Of a stretch of 64,000 nucleotides of DNA, positions 29,005 through 43,150 are shown piece after piece. The stretch comes from an uncultured Pleomorphomonas sp. GTDB taxonomy: Bacteria > Pseudomonadota > Alphaproteobacteria > Rhizobiales > Pleomorphomonadaceae. Positions within the stretch are counted from its first letter, which is position 1. Each line of letters begins with the position of its first letter. The translations under genes were made by a program, and so were the position numbers. The notes under the pieces are model-generated. The model worked only from the letters and a program-made list of their open reading frames with translations, was not told where the DNA came from and did no database searches. The stretch spans positions 24,318 through 88,317 of the forward strand of contig CALMMQ010000104.1 in the NCBI GenBank assembly GCA_937868725.1, written 5' to 3'.

Positions 29005-30408
29005 ATGTCACTCTCGAACATCACCCGGAAGCCCCGCATCGGCTTCCTCGGCATCATGCAGGAACTCTACGACAACACCCTGCCCGGCATTACCAAGCGC
29101 CAGGAAGGCTACGCCCGTGAGGTGTCGGCCCGTCTCGCCGGCGTCGCCGACGTGCTGTTCCCCAAGGCCGCGCGCTGCCGCGAGGACATTGAGGAAGTTC
29201 TGGCCATCTTCGCCAAGGAAGGCGTCGACGGCATCATGATCGTCAACCTGACCTATGGTCCGGGCCTGCGCCTCGTCAACGCCTTCCGCGACGTTTCGAC
29301 GCCGCTGTTCCTGGCCAACATCCAGCCCGAGCCGCGCGTCACCAAGGCGTGGAACATGGACGACCTGACCTACAATCAGGGTGTCCACGGCGCGCAGGAC
29401 ACGGCCAACTCGCTGCTGCACCTCGGCAAGAAGTTCTCCGTCTGGTCGGGCGACTGGAAGGACGACGCCTTCGTCAAGGCCTTCGAAGTGTTCGCCGCCG
29501 CTGCCCACACCGTGGCGGTGATGAAGAAGACCAAGGTTGCCGTGTTCGGCCGCATGCCCGGCATGGGCGACATCCTCACCGACCCGCACGCCTTCATGCG
29601 CAAGCTCGGCCCGCAGGTCGACCACATCGGCATGGGCTCGATCGTCTACCAGATCGGCAAGTCGACCAAGGCCGACATCGACGCCGTCCTCGCCTATTGC
29701 AAGGCCAACTTCGACCTCGATCCGAAGCTGACGCAGCCGCAGCTCGAGGAAGCCGCCCGCATCCAGGTCGGCATCACCAAGGTGCTGGAAGACGGCGGCT
29801 ATGACGCCTTCTCGCTGTACTTCAACGAGATCGGCTATGACGGCCGCTTCAAGCAGACCCACATGATGGCCGCCTCGAACCTGATGGCCGAAGGCTACGG
29901 CTATGCCGCCGAAGGCGACACCAACTGCGCCTCGCTGATGGTTGCCGCCCGCGTGCTGCAGGCTGACCCGCAGTTCACCGAAATGTACGCCATGGACTTC
30001 GAGCTCGATGCGGCCCTGCAGAGCCACATGGGCGAAGGCAACTGGAAGATCGCCCGCAAGGACAAGAAGCCGCGCCTCATCGACCGTCCGCTCGGCATCG
30101 GTGGCCTCGACAACCCGCCGACCGTGCTGTTCCAGGGCGAACCCGGCCCGGCCACCCTGGTCAGCCTGGTCGCCATCGGCGAGCACTACCGTCTGGTGGT
30201 GGCGCAGGGCACCATCCTCGACACCGAGGAGCTGCCCACCGTCGAGATGCCGTACTTCTTCTTCAAGCCCGACACCGGCGTGAAGGAATGCCTCAACGGC
30301 TGGCTCAAGAACGGCGGCACGCACCATCAGGTTCTGCACCTCGGCGACACCCGCGCCAAGTGGAAGGCCTACGCCGAGATCGCCGGCATCGAGTACGTCG
30401 AGGTCTGA
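29005..30408 (+). CDS. L-arabinose isomerase family protein (AraA-like)
   Basis: 467 aa. The C-terminal third matches AraA: RLIDRPLGIGGLDNPPTVLF, GEHYRLVVAQGTILD and a terminal GGTHHQVLHLGD with the metal-ligand histidine; AEGDTNCASLMVAARVL holds the candidate Glu and SHMGEGNWKIA a His. The N-terminal Rossmann-like part (IGFLGIMQELYDNTLPGITKRQ) is divergent from E. coli AraA and resembles the wider fucose/arabinose isomerase group. It presumably makes a ketopentose or ketose for AraD next door, but specificity is uncertain. Strong AGGAGG site before ATG. A terminator follows. Confidence 0.82.
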   Translation: MSLSNITRKPRIGFLGIMQELYDNTLPGITKRQEGYAREVSARLAGVADVLFPKAARCREDIEEVLAIFAKEGVDGIMIVNLTYGPGLRLVNAFRDVSTPLFLANIQPEPRVTKAWNMDDLTYNQGVHGAQDTANSLLHLGKKFSVWSGDWKDDAFVKAFEVFAAAAHTVAVMKKTKVAVFGRMPGMGDILTDPHAFMRKLGPQVDHIGMGSIVYQIGKSTKADIDAVLAYCKANFDLDPKLTQPQLEEAARIQVGITKVLEDGGYDAFSLYFNEIGYDGRFKQTHMMAASNLMAEGYGYAAEGDTNCASLMVAARVLQADPQFTEMYAMDFELDAALQSHMGEGNWKIARKDKKPRLIDRPLGIGGLDNPPTVLFQGEPGPATLVSLVAIGEHYRLVVAQGTILDTEELPTVEMPYFFFKPDTGVKECLNGWLKNGGTHHQVLHLGDTRAKWKAYAEIAGIEYVEV

Positions 30409-30437
30409 TCCTCGACCGCCCGTCCGCGGCAACAGAT

Positions 30438-30465
30438 GGGGGACCGGCTCTGCCGGTCCCCTTTT
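30438..30465 (+). terminator. Terminator of the araD–isomerase operon
   Basis: GGGGACCGGC-TCT-GCCGGTCCCC followed by TTTT, about 30 bases after the isomerase stop; ten-base stem. Confidence 0.92.
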
Positions 30466-30639
30466 GCGTTGCAGCCGTTGCCGTGTTGATCGCCATGGCC
30501 GATCACAGTGATCGGAAACTTGAATTTGCCGCGAGGCGGCGCCGCCGCTATGGTCCGCCCGCCGCGCCATCGACCAGCCGGTCGTGGCGCCGATGGCGGC
30601 AACCGTGCCAATCTCGCGGGTCCATCAGGGAGACGGATC

Positions 30640-31626
30640 ATGAAATATCGTTCCTTTGGCCGCCTGCCGGTCAAAACCTCGGAGATCGGCTTCGGCGCCT
30701 GGCAGATCGGCGGCGCCTGGGGTGAAGTCAGCGAGGCCGACGGCAAGGCTGCCCTCAACGCCGCGCTCGATGCCGGCGTCACCTTCGTCGACACCGCCGA
30801 CGTCTACGGCGACGGTCGATCGGAAAAGATCATCGCCGAGGTGTTGAAGGCGCGCGGCGGCCCACGGCCGTTCGTCGCCACCAAGGCCGGCCGCCGCCTC
30901 AACCCGCACGTCGCCGCCGGCTACACCCGTGCCAACATCGAAGCCTTCATTGATCGCAGCCTTGGCAATCTCGCCGTCGACCGGCTCGATCTCGTGCAAC
31001 TGCATTGCCCGCCGACCGAGGTGTTCTATACGCCCGAGCTGTTCGACGGTCTCGAGGCCATCAAGGCCGCCGGCAAGATCGCCAACTACGGCGTCAGCGT
31101 CGAGAAGGTCGAAGAGGCGCTGAAGGCCATCGAGTATCCCGGCGTCGTGTCGGTGCAGATCATCTACAACATTTTTCGCCAGCGCCCCGGCCAGCTGTTC
31201 TTTGCCGAGGCGCGCAAGCGCGGCATCGCCGTCATCGTCCGCGTGCCGCTGGCCTCCGGCCTGCTGTCGGGCAAGATCACGGCGACGACCCATTTTGCCG
31301 CCGACGACCATCGCCTGTTCAATCGCCACGGCGAAGCCTTCGACGTCGGCGAAACGTTCGGTGGCGTGCCGTTCGAGGTCGGCCTTGAGGCCGTCGAGGA
31401 CGTCCGCAAGCTGGTGCCGGCCGGCGCCAGCATGGCTGCCTTTGCGCTGCGCTGGATCCTGATGGCCGACGCGGTCAGCGTCGTCATCCCCGGCGCCCGC
31501 AACGCCGAACAGGCGCGCGGCAACGCCGCCGCCGCCGATCTGCCGGCCATCGCCGCCGACGTCATGGCCGCGGCGCGCGACATCTACGCCCGGCGCATCG
31601 CGCCGCACGTCCATCACCGCTGGTAA
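30640..31626 (+). CDS. Aldo/keto reductase
   Basis: 328 aa NAD(P)H-dependent oxidoreductase with the (beta/alpha)8 aldo/keto reductase fold. The catalytic tetrad is recognisable: Asp/Tyr in FVDTADVYGDGRSEKI, Lys in FVATKAGRR and His in LDLVQLHCPP. NADP-binding VSVVIPGARNAEQARGNAAA closes the protein. The start ATG 30640 has GGGAG eight bases upstream; a longer frame is ignored. It follows the arabinose genes after their terminator, so it has its own promoter. A pentose or sugar aldehyde substrate is possible by context only. Confidence 0.9.
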   Translation: MKYRSFGRLPVKTSEIGFGAWQIGGAWGEVSEADGKAALNAALDAGVTFVDTADVYGDGRSEKIIAEVLKARGGPRPFVATKAGRRLNPHVAAGYTRANIEAFIDRSLGNLAVDRLDLVQLHCPPTEVFYTPELFDGLEAIKAAGKIANYGVSVEKVEEALKAIEYPGVVSVQIIYNIFRQRPGQLFFAEARKRGIAVIVRVPLASGLLSGKITATTHFAADDHRLFNRHGEAFDVGETFGGVPFEVGLEAVEDVRKLVPAGASMAAFALRWILMADAVSVVIPGARNAEQARGNAAAADLPAIAADVMAAARDIYARRIAPHVHHRW

Positions 31627-31681
31627 GCGGTCGCGATTTTCGTCCACGCCGGCTTCAGGCCAGGTTACGGGACGCACCTTG

Positions 31682-31722
31682 CGGCGCCCTCCGGTTTCAC
31701 CCGGACGGCGCCGTCTCTTTTT
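31682..31722 (+). terminator. Terminator after the aldo/keto reductase gene
   Basis: GGCGCCCTCCGG and CCGGACGGCGCC arms with a TTTCAC loop, then GTCTCTTTTTCC. Stem interrupted by a single C-C mismatch. Confidence 0.85.
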
Positions 31723-31800
31723 CCGCTCAGCCGGCGACCAAGCATGACTGTGTAATCCCGAAGGAAACATCGGGGGCTACAGCTGTTTGGGCTTGAGACC

Positions 31801-32142
31801 TCAGAACGTCTTGTAACCGACCATGATGTAATTGGTGGACGTGCGTCCGACCAACGTCTCCATTCCGGGGTCCGTTCTGAAGTTCAAAAAGGTAGTCGAA
31901 CCACTGCTCGCCTTATAGGCACAGCCATTGGCGCTAACAACTTTAACGGATCCATTATAGGTTCCGTAGGGGCAAACCAGCTTACCCTGGCCGGTGCTGC
32001 CGATCGTCAGGGTGCAAATGGTGTCCCAGCCGGCAAGGGCCGCGTTCCACTTGCCAGCCAACCCGGACACTGTGCACTGGGCGCTGGCTGATGTCGACGA
32101 AGCCAGGATCAACACGGCAATCAATGACAAAAGACGAGACAT
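31801..32142 (-). CDS. Small secreted cysteine-containing protein, unknown family
   Basis: 113 aa. Residues 1-21 (LSLIAVLILASSTSASA) form a clear signal peptide with an ASA-Q cleavage site. The mature ~92 residues contain four cysteines (in AQCTVSG, DTICTLTIG, KLVCPYGTY and ANGCAYKA), consistent with two disulfides, and a predicted beta-rich Gly/Ser/Thr composition. No family is recognised. Base composition is noticeably less GC-rich than neighbours, hinting at recent acquisition. The ribosome-binding site is weak. Function unknown; an extracellular beta-sandwich role is only a guess. Confidence 0.6.
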   Translation of the reverse strand: MSRLLSLIAVLILASSTSASAQCTVSGLAGKWNAALAGWDTICTLTIGSTGQGKLVCPYGTYNGSVKVVSANGCAYKASSGSTTFLNFRTDPGMETLVGRTSTNYIMVGYKTF

Positions 32143-32548
32143 AATTCACCACCAGACAAGACAAGATCGACTGGAGAGACTAATTTCCTTCCAGTTACAA
32201 AGCAGAAACTATAGCACCGATTGTATCTGTGAACTCGGATAAATACATAGCACACTATCAACCGGCAGCCGCTTGCCCGACTTGTTTGAGGACAGACCCG
32301 AGACTTTCGGACTTAGCCCCTGGTATCGGCATCGACAGCTCGTGCTTTGTGGGGCAACTGGATCGCAGCAGCGCCAATGCGGCAAGCGGACCTGCGAGCG
32401 GCTGTGGTCGTCCGACACACCGCGCGCCTGGCATTCGACTGAACCCAGACGGAGTCCAGGCCAAGCGGTGTACGAACCGCTCGCCGCTGGTGCGTTTCGA
32501 GTTCGCCAAGGCACCGCCGCAGGGACGGCGAACACTGGCGCGTCAATC
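32143..32548. other. Gene-free stretch between dgdA and the small secreted protein gene
   Basis: About 400 bases. Several overlapping short open frames exist on both strands but none has a ribosome-binding site or a recognisable product. The left part (32143-32260) is AT-rich and probably carries the promoter of the secreted protein gene. Confidence 0.4.
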
Positions 32549-33880
<1,332 letters not shown>

Positions 33881-33898
33881 CTAGATTTGCCGCCCGAC

Positions 33899-33922
33899 AT
33901 AAGTAAAGTTGAAATTCCTTAT
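33899..33922. promoter_or_regulatory. Possible LysR operator between dgdA and its regulator
   Basis: In the 92-base divergent gap, ATAAG (33899-33903) and CTTAT (33918-33922) are inverted arms with a 14-base AT-rich spacer, a shape consistent with LysR-type sites. Confidence 0.4.
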
Positions 33923-33942
33923 ATCGGATTTCAGAGGTGTGA

Positions 33943-34791
33943 ATGGCCAGTCTCGACATCGCCCTGCTGCGCTCCTTCATGATCATCGCCCGCTCCGGCT
34001 CGATCAGCGCTGCCTCGGCCCGCATCGGCCGCACCCAGTCGGCCCTGAGCATGCAGATGCGCCGTCTTGAGGACGAGGTCGGCCAGCCGCTGCTGCACCG
34101 CAGTGGTAGCGGCGTGCGCGTCACCGCCGCCGGCGAACGCCTGCTCGTCCACGCCGAACGCATTGTCGCCGCCCACGACGAGGCCGTGGCCGATCTCGTC
34201 GGCACCGGCCTCATCGGCAAGGTGCGGTTCGGCTGTCCGGAAGACTATTGCTACGCCTTCCTGCCCGGTCTGGTGCGCAGCTTCTGCGCCTACCACCCGG
34301 CCGTCGAGGTCGAGATCATCGCCGCCCCGACCAGTGAACTGCAGCCGCTGCTGCATCGCCACCAGATCGAGCTGGCGCTGGTATCGGTCCCCGACGCCGC
34401 CGCGCCCGGCGTCATCCGTTCGGAAAGTCTGGTCTGGGTCGGCGACGGACCGGAGCCCGAGGTGCTGCGCCAGGACGTGCTGCCGCTGGCGCTGGCCGCG
34501 CCCAACACGCTCGACCATCGCCTCGCCTGCTATGCCATGGCCAGCATCGGCCGGCGCTACCGCGTCGCCTACGCTGCCAACGGCCTCGCCGGCCTGATTT
34601 CCGTCGTCCGCTCCGGTCAGGCCGTATCGGTGATGACGCGCACCGCCGTGCCGCCGGACCTTGCCATCGTCAGCGACCGGCTACCGCCGCTCACCACCAT
34701 CGGCATCACCCTGGCCTTTGCCGACGGCCATCGCTCCGCCGCCGCCGAAGCGCTCGGCAACCACATCCGCAGCGTGTTGCCGACGCTGTGA
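33943..34791 (+). CDS. dgdR: LysR-family regulator, probable DgdR-type controller of dgdA
   Basis: 282 aa. The N-terminal winged helix-turn-helix is typical (LLRSFMIIARSGSISAASARIGRTQSALSMQMRRLE), followed by an effector-binding domain (GKVRFGCPEDYCYAFLPGLV onward). It is transcribed divergently from dgdA with a 92-base gap. In Burkholderia, DgdR is a LysR-type regulator located divergently to dgdA and responds to 2-methylalanine; the same arrangement is the basis for the name here, not sequence identity. Good AGAGG site before ATG 33943. Confidence 0.75.
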   Translation: MASLDIALLRSFMIIARSGSISAASARIGRTQSALSMQMRRLEDEVGQPLLHRSGSGVRVTAAGERLLVHAERIVAAHDEAVADLVGTGLIGKVRFGCPEDYCYAFLPGLVRSFCAYHPAVEVEIIAAPTSELQPLLHRHQIELALVSVPDAAAPGVIRSESLVWVGDGPEPEVLRQDVLPLALAAPNTLDHRLACYAMASIGRRYRVAYAANGLAGLISVVRSGQAVSVMTRTAVPPDLAIVSDRLPPLTTIGITLAFADGHRSAAAEALGNHIRSVLPTL

Positions 34792-35075
34792 ACCACCCTC
34801 GCCAAGGCCGGCAAACGCGCCTCGATAGGGCCGGAAACGCCCTTCATAGCCGTCATGCCTTGGGTAAACGGCCATCCGGAACGACCAAAATAAGTATTCA
34901 TACATAGCGACTGAGCCGCATTTTCCCGGTCGCGCCAGCGACTTTTGCCGCCCGCAGCCCGACTTTCGCCCGGCCAGACCAGGCCGAGATGGCCGCGAAG
35001 CGATTCTCCACCCACCCCGAGCCTTGCCCGACGGCAAGCGTTCCGTCCATGTCGGCACCGATCCCGACGATGGGA

Positions 35076-38537
<3,462 letters not shown>

Positions 38538-38653
38538 CGCTCTCAGCCCGAACCGTTGTCGCCCGAACTCTAGACTGCCGGCCGGTCACCCAACAAAGGA
38601 ATTCACCACCGGCCGTGCACCGCATGTGGATAAGACCAAGGCCCTGCCCGTCG

Positions 38654-38974
38654 TCACACCAGCATGTCGGCCGACGACAGCACCACGGCCAGCATGGTGC
38701 CGAACAGGATGAGCGCGCCGAAGGCGGCAACATCGCGCACGATGGCCGCCGATGCCACGGCGTCGGCCAGCCGCCGCGACGGCGACACCGTGAAGTCGCG
38801 CACCGTCGGCAGTTCGGAGATAGCCGCCGTCGCCGCGTCGTGTCCGGACAGACGCCACGACCGCCGCCCCGCCTCGGCAATGGCCAGACGCGGACTGGCG
38901 AAGCGGTCGCGCCAGCGCGCGGCAACCGCCAGTTCGAACTCCCCAACGATCAGACTGGCGCGGACCTCCGACAT
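38654..38974 (-). CDS. Hypothetical protein with one C-terminal membrane helix
   Basis: 106 aa, not recognised. The first ~80 residues are soluble and Arg/Ala-rich with a short motif EFELAVAARWRDRFASPRLAIAEAG; a hydrophobic segment near residues 80-104 (DVAAFGALILFGTMLAVVLS) would anchor the C-terminus in the membrane. ATG 38974 has a strong AGGAGG site. An AT-rich promoter-like stretch lies upstream (39000-39060). It is on the same strand as dnaE, 116 bases away, so cotranscription is possible. Confidence 0.6.
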   Translation of the reverse strand: MSEVRASLIVGEFELAVAARWRDRFASPRLAIAEAGRRSWRLSGHDAATAAISELPTVRDFTVSPSRRLADAVASAAIVRDVAAFGALILFGTMLAVVLSSADMLV

Positions 38975-39246
38975 ATTCGCCTCCTGTGTTCCCTGTATGT
39001 GTGTTGTATGTTCCTTTTTTGTTCGATTGTCAAGCCGCGATTTAACACAGATCAAATTGCCAAAGTTCTTATATTGTTCCAAGATGGCATGGCCAGAATA
39101 TTGCCAATGAGATGTACATCGTAAATCGGCGCCACTTAGACTTTGAGATATAGCTTGTTGAAGTCAAGTTGATTCAAGTCATGGACAACGTGCAGAACAA
39201 GGTTCTGAACCTCCTGCCCGCTGGTCGCCTCGCCCCGTGCCGATAG

Positions 39247-39283
39247 CAAAGAAAAGGGCACCGCGACGATGGCCGCGATGCCC
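39247..39283 (-). terminator. Terminator of gyrA
   Basis: On the minus strand GGGCATCGCG and CGCGGTGCCC (one wobble pair) with loop GCCATCGT, followed by TTTTCTTTG, about 30 bases after the gyrA stop. Confidence 0.88.
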
Positions 39284-39315
39284 TGGCTGAGTTTAGCGAT
39301 GACGGCTATGGGCGA

Positions 39316-42069
39316 TCAGTTGTCGCCCTCAGTCTCCTCCTCGCCGATGTCGGAGATGTGCTCGACCGAGACCACCTTCTCACCTTCGGCGGTGTTGAAG
39401 ATGCGCACACCCTTGGACGCCCGCGATACCAGACGGATCTGGGCCACCGGCACACGGATCAGCTGACCACCGTCGGAGACCAGCATGATCTGGTCGGCCT
39501 CTTCCACCGGGAAGGCGGCGATCAGCTTGCCGATCTCGTCGAGCTTGCTCTGGTCGGTGGCCTTGATGCCCTTGCCGCCTCGGCCGGAGATGCGGAAGTC
39601 GTAGCTCGACGACCGCTTGCCGTAACCCTGCTCGTTGACCGTCAGCACGAACTGCTGCGCCAGCAACATCTCGGCGTAGCGCTCCGGCGACAGCGCCTCG
39701 ATGCCGCCGGTCTCGCCCTCTTCAGCCTCCTCGGCCACGACGTCCTCGACCTCGGCCTCATCGATGCCGGCCGCCTTCTGCTCGGCCACCCACTGCTTCT
39801 GGAAGGCGGCGCGGTCAGCGGGAGATGCCTCGAAGTGGCGGATAATGGTCATCGAAATGAGCTGATCGCCATCGGCGAGCGAAATGCCGCGCACGCCGGT
39901 CGAATCGCGGCCCTTGAAGACGCGCACGTCGGTGACCGGGAAGCGGATGCACTGGCCGAGCGCCGACACCAGCAGGAAGTCGTCGCCCTCCGTGCAGGTT
40001 TCGACGCCGACAATGCCGTCGCTCTCGTCGTCGAACTTCATGGCGATCTTGCCGTTGCGGTTCACCTGGGTGAAGTCGCTGAGCTTGTTGCGCCGCACCG
40101 TGCCGAGCCGGGTGGCGAACACCACGTCGAGCTCGGCCCAGCGCTCCTCGTCCTCCGGCAGCGCCAGGATCGAGGTGATGCGCTCGCCGTCCTGCAGCGG
40201 CAGGATGTTCTTGATGAACTTGCCGCGCGACTGCGGCGTGGCCAGCGGCAGCCGCCAGACCTTGAGCTTGTAGGCAATGCCGCGCGAAGAGAAGAACAGC
40301 ACCGGCGTATGGGTGTTGGCAACGAACAGGCGGGTGACGAAGTCCTCCTCCTTGGTCGCCATGCCCGAGCGCCCCTTGCCGCCGCGGTTCTGCGCCCGAT
40401 AGAGCGACAGCGGTACGCGCTTGATGTAGCCCTCGTGGCTGACGGTGACCACCATGTCCTCGCGGGCGATGAGATCCTCGTCTTCCATGTCAGCATCGGA
40501 CTCGACGATCTCCGTCTTGCGCGGCTCGGCGTACGACGCCTTGATCTCGGAGAGTTCGTTGCGGATGATGTCGAGCACGCGCTGGCGCGAGCCCAGAATG
40601 TCCAGATACTCGCGGATCTCGTCGGCCAGCTGATTGAGCTCGTCGGCGATCTCGTCGCGACCGAGCGCCGTCAGACGCTGCAGGCGCAGGTCGAGGATGG
40701 CGCGCGCCTGCTCTTCCGACAGGAAGTAGGTGCCGTCATCGTTCATCTCGTGGCGCGGGTCGTCGATCAGCCGGATCAGCGCTTCGACGTCGGCCGCCGG
40801 CCAGCGCCGTTCCATCAGCTGCTCGCGCGCCGAGGCGGGATCGGCGGCGTTGCGGATGACGGCGATCACCTCGTCGATGTTGGCGACGGCGATGGCGAGA
40901 CCAACCAGGATGTGGGCGCGGTCGCGGGCCTTGTTCAAGAGGAAGCGCGTGCGCCGCGTCACCACCGTTTCACGGAAGGCGACGAAGGCGCTCAGCACGT
41001 CCTTGAGGTTCATGAGCTGCGGCCGGCCGCCGTTGAGTGCCACCATGTTGACGCCGAACGACGTCTGCAGCTGGCTGAAGCGGTAGAGCTGGTTCAGCAC
41101 CACGTCGGCGACCGCTTCGCGCTTCAGTTCGATGACGACGCGGATGCCGTCGCGCGAGCTCTCGTCGCGCAGGTCCGAAATGCCTTCGATCCGCTTCTCG
41201 CGTACCAGCTCGGCGATCTTCTCCACCATGGTCGACTTGTTGACCTGGTAGGGGATCTCGGTGACGATGATCGCTTCGCGGTCCTTGCGCGTCTGCTCGA
41301 TGGCGACGCGGCTGCGCATGATGATCGAACCGCGGCCGGTCATGTAGGCCTGGCGGATGCCGGAGCGGCCGAGGATCAGGCCGCCGGTCGGGAAGTCCGG
41401 CCCCGGCAGCACGTCCATCAGCTCTTCAATGTCGATTTCGGGGGTGTCGATCAGCCGCAGCGTCGCGTCGATCACTTCGCCGAGGTTGTGGGTCGGGATG
41501 TTGGTGGCCATACCGACGGCAATGCCGCCAGCGCCGTTGACCAGGAGATTGGGAAACTTGGCCGGCAGCACCGACGGTTCCCGTTCCGAACCGTCGTAGT
41601 TGGGCTGGAAGTCGACGGTGTCCTTGTCGAGATCGTCGGTGAGGCTCTGCGTCACCTTCTCGAGGCGCACCTCGGTGTATCGCATGGCGGCGGCGCTGTC
41701 GCCGTCGATGGAACCGAAGTTGCCCTGGCCGTCGATCAGCGGCAGGCTCATCGAGAACGGCTGCGCCATGCGGACCAGCGCGTCGTAGATCGACTGGTCG
41801 CCGTGCGGATGGTACTTACCGATGACGTCGCCAACCACGCGCGCCGACTTGCGGTAGGGCTTGTTCCAGTCGTAGCCGTTCTCGCTCATCGAGTAGAGAA
41901 TGCGGCGGTGAACCGGCTTCAGGCCATCGCGAACGTCGGGCAAGGCGCGGGCCACGATCACGCTCATGGCGTAATCGAGGTAACTGCGCTTCATTTCATC
42001 GACGATATTGATCGGCTTGATGTCGGAGGGTGGCTCGCCACCACCCTGCACTTTGGTTTCGTCGGACAA
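39316..42069 (-). CDS. gyrA: DNA gyrase subunit A
   Basis: 917 aa type II topoisomerase subunit that cuts and reseals DNA to add negative supercoils. The catalytic tyrosine is Y131 in AAAMRYTEV. The quinolone-resistance region reads [18 protein letters not shown]: the residue at E. coli Ser83 is Gln92 here, while Asp87 is kept as Asp96. The C-terminal beta-pinwheel follows with [20 protein letters not shown] (GyrA-box-like). Start ATG 42069. It is monocistronic with a terminator; the 252-base AT-rich gap to the nitroreductase gene carries its promoter. Confidence 0.96.
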   Translation of the reverse strand: MSDETKVQGGGEPPSDIKPINIVDEMKRSYLDYAMSVIVARALPDVRDGLKPVHRRILYSMSENGYDWNKPYRKSARVVGDVIGKYHPHGDQSIYDALVRMAQPFSMSLPLIDGQGNFGSIDGDSAAAMRYTEVRLEKVTQSLTDDLDKDTVDFQPNYDGSEREPSVLPAKFPNLLVNGAGGIAVGMATNIPTHNLGEVIDATLRLIDTPEIDIEELMDVLPGPDFPTGGLILGRSGIRQAYMTGRGSIIMRSRVAIEQTRKDREAIIVTEIPYQVNKSTMVEKIAELVREKRIEGISDLRDESSRDGIRVVIELKREAVADVVLNQLYRFSQLQTSFGVNMVALNGGRPQLMNLKDVLSAFVAFRETVVTRRTRFLLNKARDRAHILVGLAIAVANIDEVIAVIRNAADPASAREQLMERRWPAADVEALIRLIDDPRHEMNDDGTYFLSEEQARAILDLRLQRLTALGRDEIADELNQLADEIREYLDILGSRQRVLDIIRNELSEIKASYAEPRKTEIVESDADMEDEDLIAREDMVVTVSHEGYIKRVPLSLYRAQNRGGKGRSGMATKEEDFVTRLFVANTHTPVLFFSSRGIAYKLKVWRLPLATPQSRGKFIKNILPLQDGERITSILALPEDEERWAELDVVFATRLGTVRRNKLSDFTQVNRNGKIAMKFDDESDGIVGVETCTEGDDFLLVSALGQCIRFPVTDVRVFKGRDSTGVRGISLADGDQLISMTIIRHFEASPADRAAFQKQWVAEQKAAGIDEAEVEDVVAEEAEEGETGGIEALSPERYAEMLLAQQFVLTVNEQGYGKRSSSYDFRISGRGGKGIKATDQSKLDEIGKLIAAFPVEEADQIMLVSDGGQLIRVPVAQIRLVSRASKGVRIFNTAEGEKVVSVEHISDIGEEETEGDN

Positions 42070-42321
42070 GAACGGTTTCTTTCCTGGTTAACACCTTGAC
42101 TGTTCTAGCCGATTCTGACGCCGGAAGCCATGGCGCGCCGCCGCCATCAACAGGCAATGTCGAGCGTCAAATCAATATTATATTTCAATCAGTTATAAAG
42201 AATTTTTCACAGAGCATGTCAGCCCTGTCCGATTGTGCCGGCCAGCGGCGGCGGCCGCGCGGAAAATCCGGCCCCGAAGAGGCCGGAAAATCGCCGCGCG
42301 ACCGCCCGATTTTCAGGAAAT

Positions 42322-42963
42322 TCAGCGGATTTCGGTGACGAACTCAGCGCGCGACTTGCGCAGCTTCGGCAGGTTGACCAGCCAGTCCTTGTCGGCCTCG
42401 CGATAGCCCAGCGGCAGCACGGTCACCGACTTGAGGCCGCGTTTGTCGAGGCCGAGCAACGCATCGAGCGCGGCGGCGTCGAAGCCTTCCATCGGCGTGG
42501 CATCGACACCCTCAAAGGCGGCGGCGACCAGCGCGAAGCCGAAGGCGATGTAGGCCTGGCGGGCGGCATGCTCGAAGTTGGCGCGCGCTTCGCGCGGCAC
42601 GTAGCCCGACAGCAGGCGCTGGCGGTAGGCGTTCCACGCCTCGAGCGCTCCACCTTCGAGGTGGCGCTCCTTGATGCCGGCATCGAACACGGCGTTGATG
42701 CGCTCAGCGGTGTAGGTATCCCAGGCGGCGAACACCAGGATGTGGGAGGCGTCGACCACCTGCTGCTGGCCGCTGGCCACCGGCAGGATCTTGGCCTTGA
42801 GGTCCTTGTTGGTGATCAGCAGCACTTCGAACGGCTGCAGGCCGCTCGAGGTCGGCGCCAGACGCGCCGCCTCGATGATGCGCTCGATCTTGTCTTCGGA
42901 AACGACCTTGGCGGGATCGAACTTCTTGGTGGCGTAGCGCCAGTTGAGCTTTTCAAACAGCAT
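42322..42963 (-). CDS. NAD(P)H-dependent nitroreductase family oxidoreductase
   Basis: 213 aa, single domain FMN-binding nitroreductase fold (NfsB/NfnB-like). Characteristic are ATKKFDPAKVV at the FMN phosphate pocket, AARLAPTSSGLQPFEVLLITN and the C-terminal SVTVLPLGYREADKDWL with the GYRxxD FMN loop. It would reduce nitro compounds, quinones or act as a dihydropteridine-like reductase; substrate unknown. ATG 42963 has GAGG at a spacing of seven. Same strand as gyrA, no known operon partner. Confidence 0.88.
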   Translation of the reverse strand: MLFEKLNWRYATKKFDPAKVVSEDKIERIIEAARLAPTSSGLQPFEVLLITNKDLKAKILPVASGQQQVVDASHILVFAAWDTYTAERINAVFDAGIKERHLEGGALEAWNAYRQRLLSGYVPREARANFEHAARQAYIAFGFALVAAAFEGVDATPMEGFDAAALDALLGLDKRGLKSVTVLPLGYREADKDWLVNLPKLRKSRAEFVTEIR

Positions 42964-43150
42964 GAAATGACCTCGTGAGGTGGAACGTCACATCGGCGAT
43001 TCAAGCGCCGGCCGCCGGGTGCGGACACCGGTGGCTTCGACGCGCCGACTGTCGTTCAGGAATAGACAAATCCCGCCACCGGCCATAGAGGGTCACCGAA
43101 ATTTGAACATTGGACCCAACTATGACCATCCCCACGCGATCCCTGCCGGT

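Noticed and set aside
39180..39248. Short plus-strand ORF starting ATGGACAACG near 39181
   Set aside because: 21 codons, no ribosome-binding site, overlaps the gyrA terminator region.
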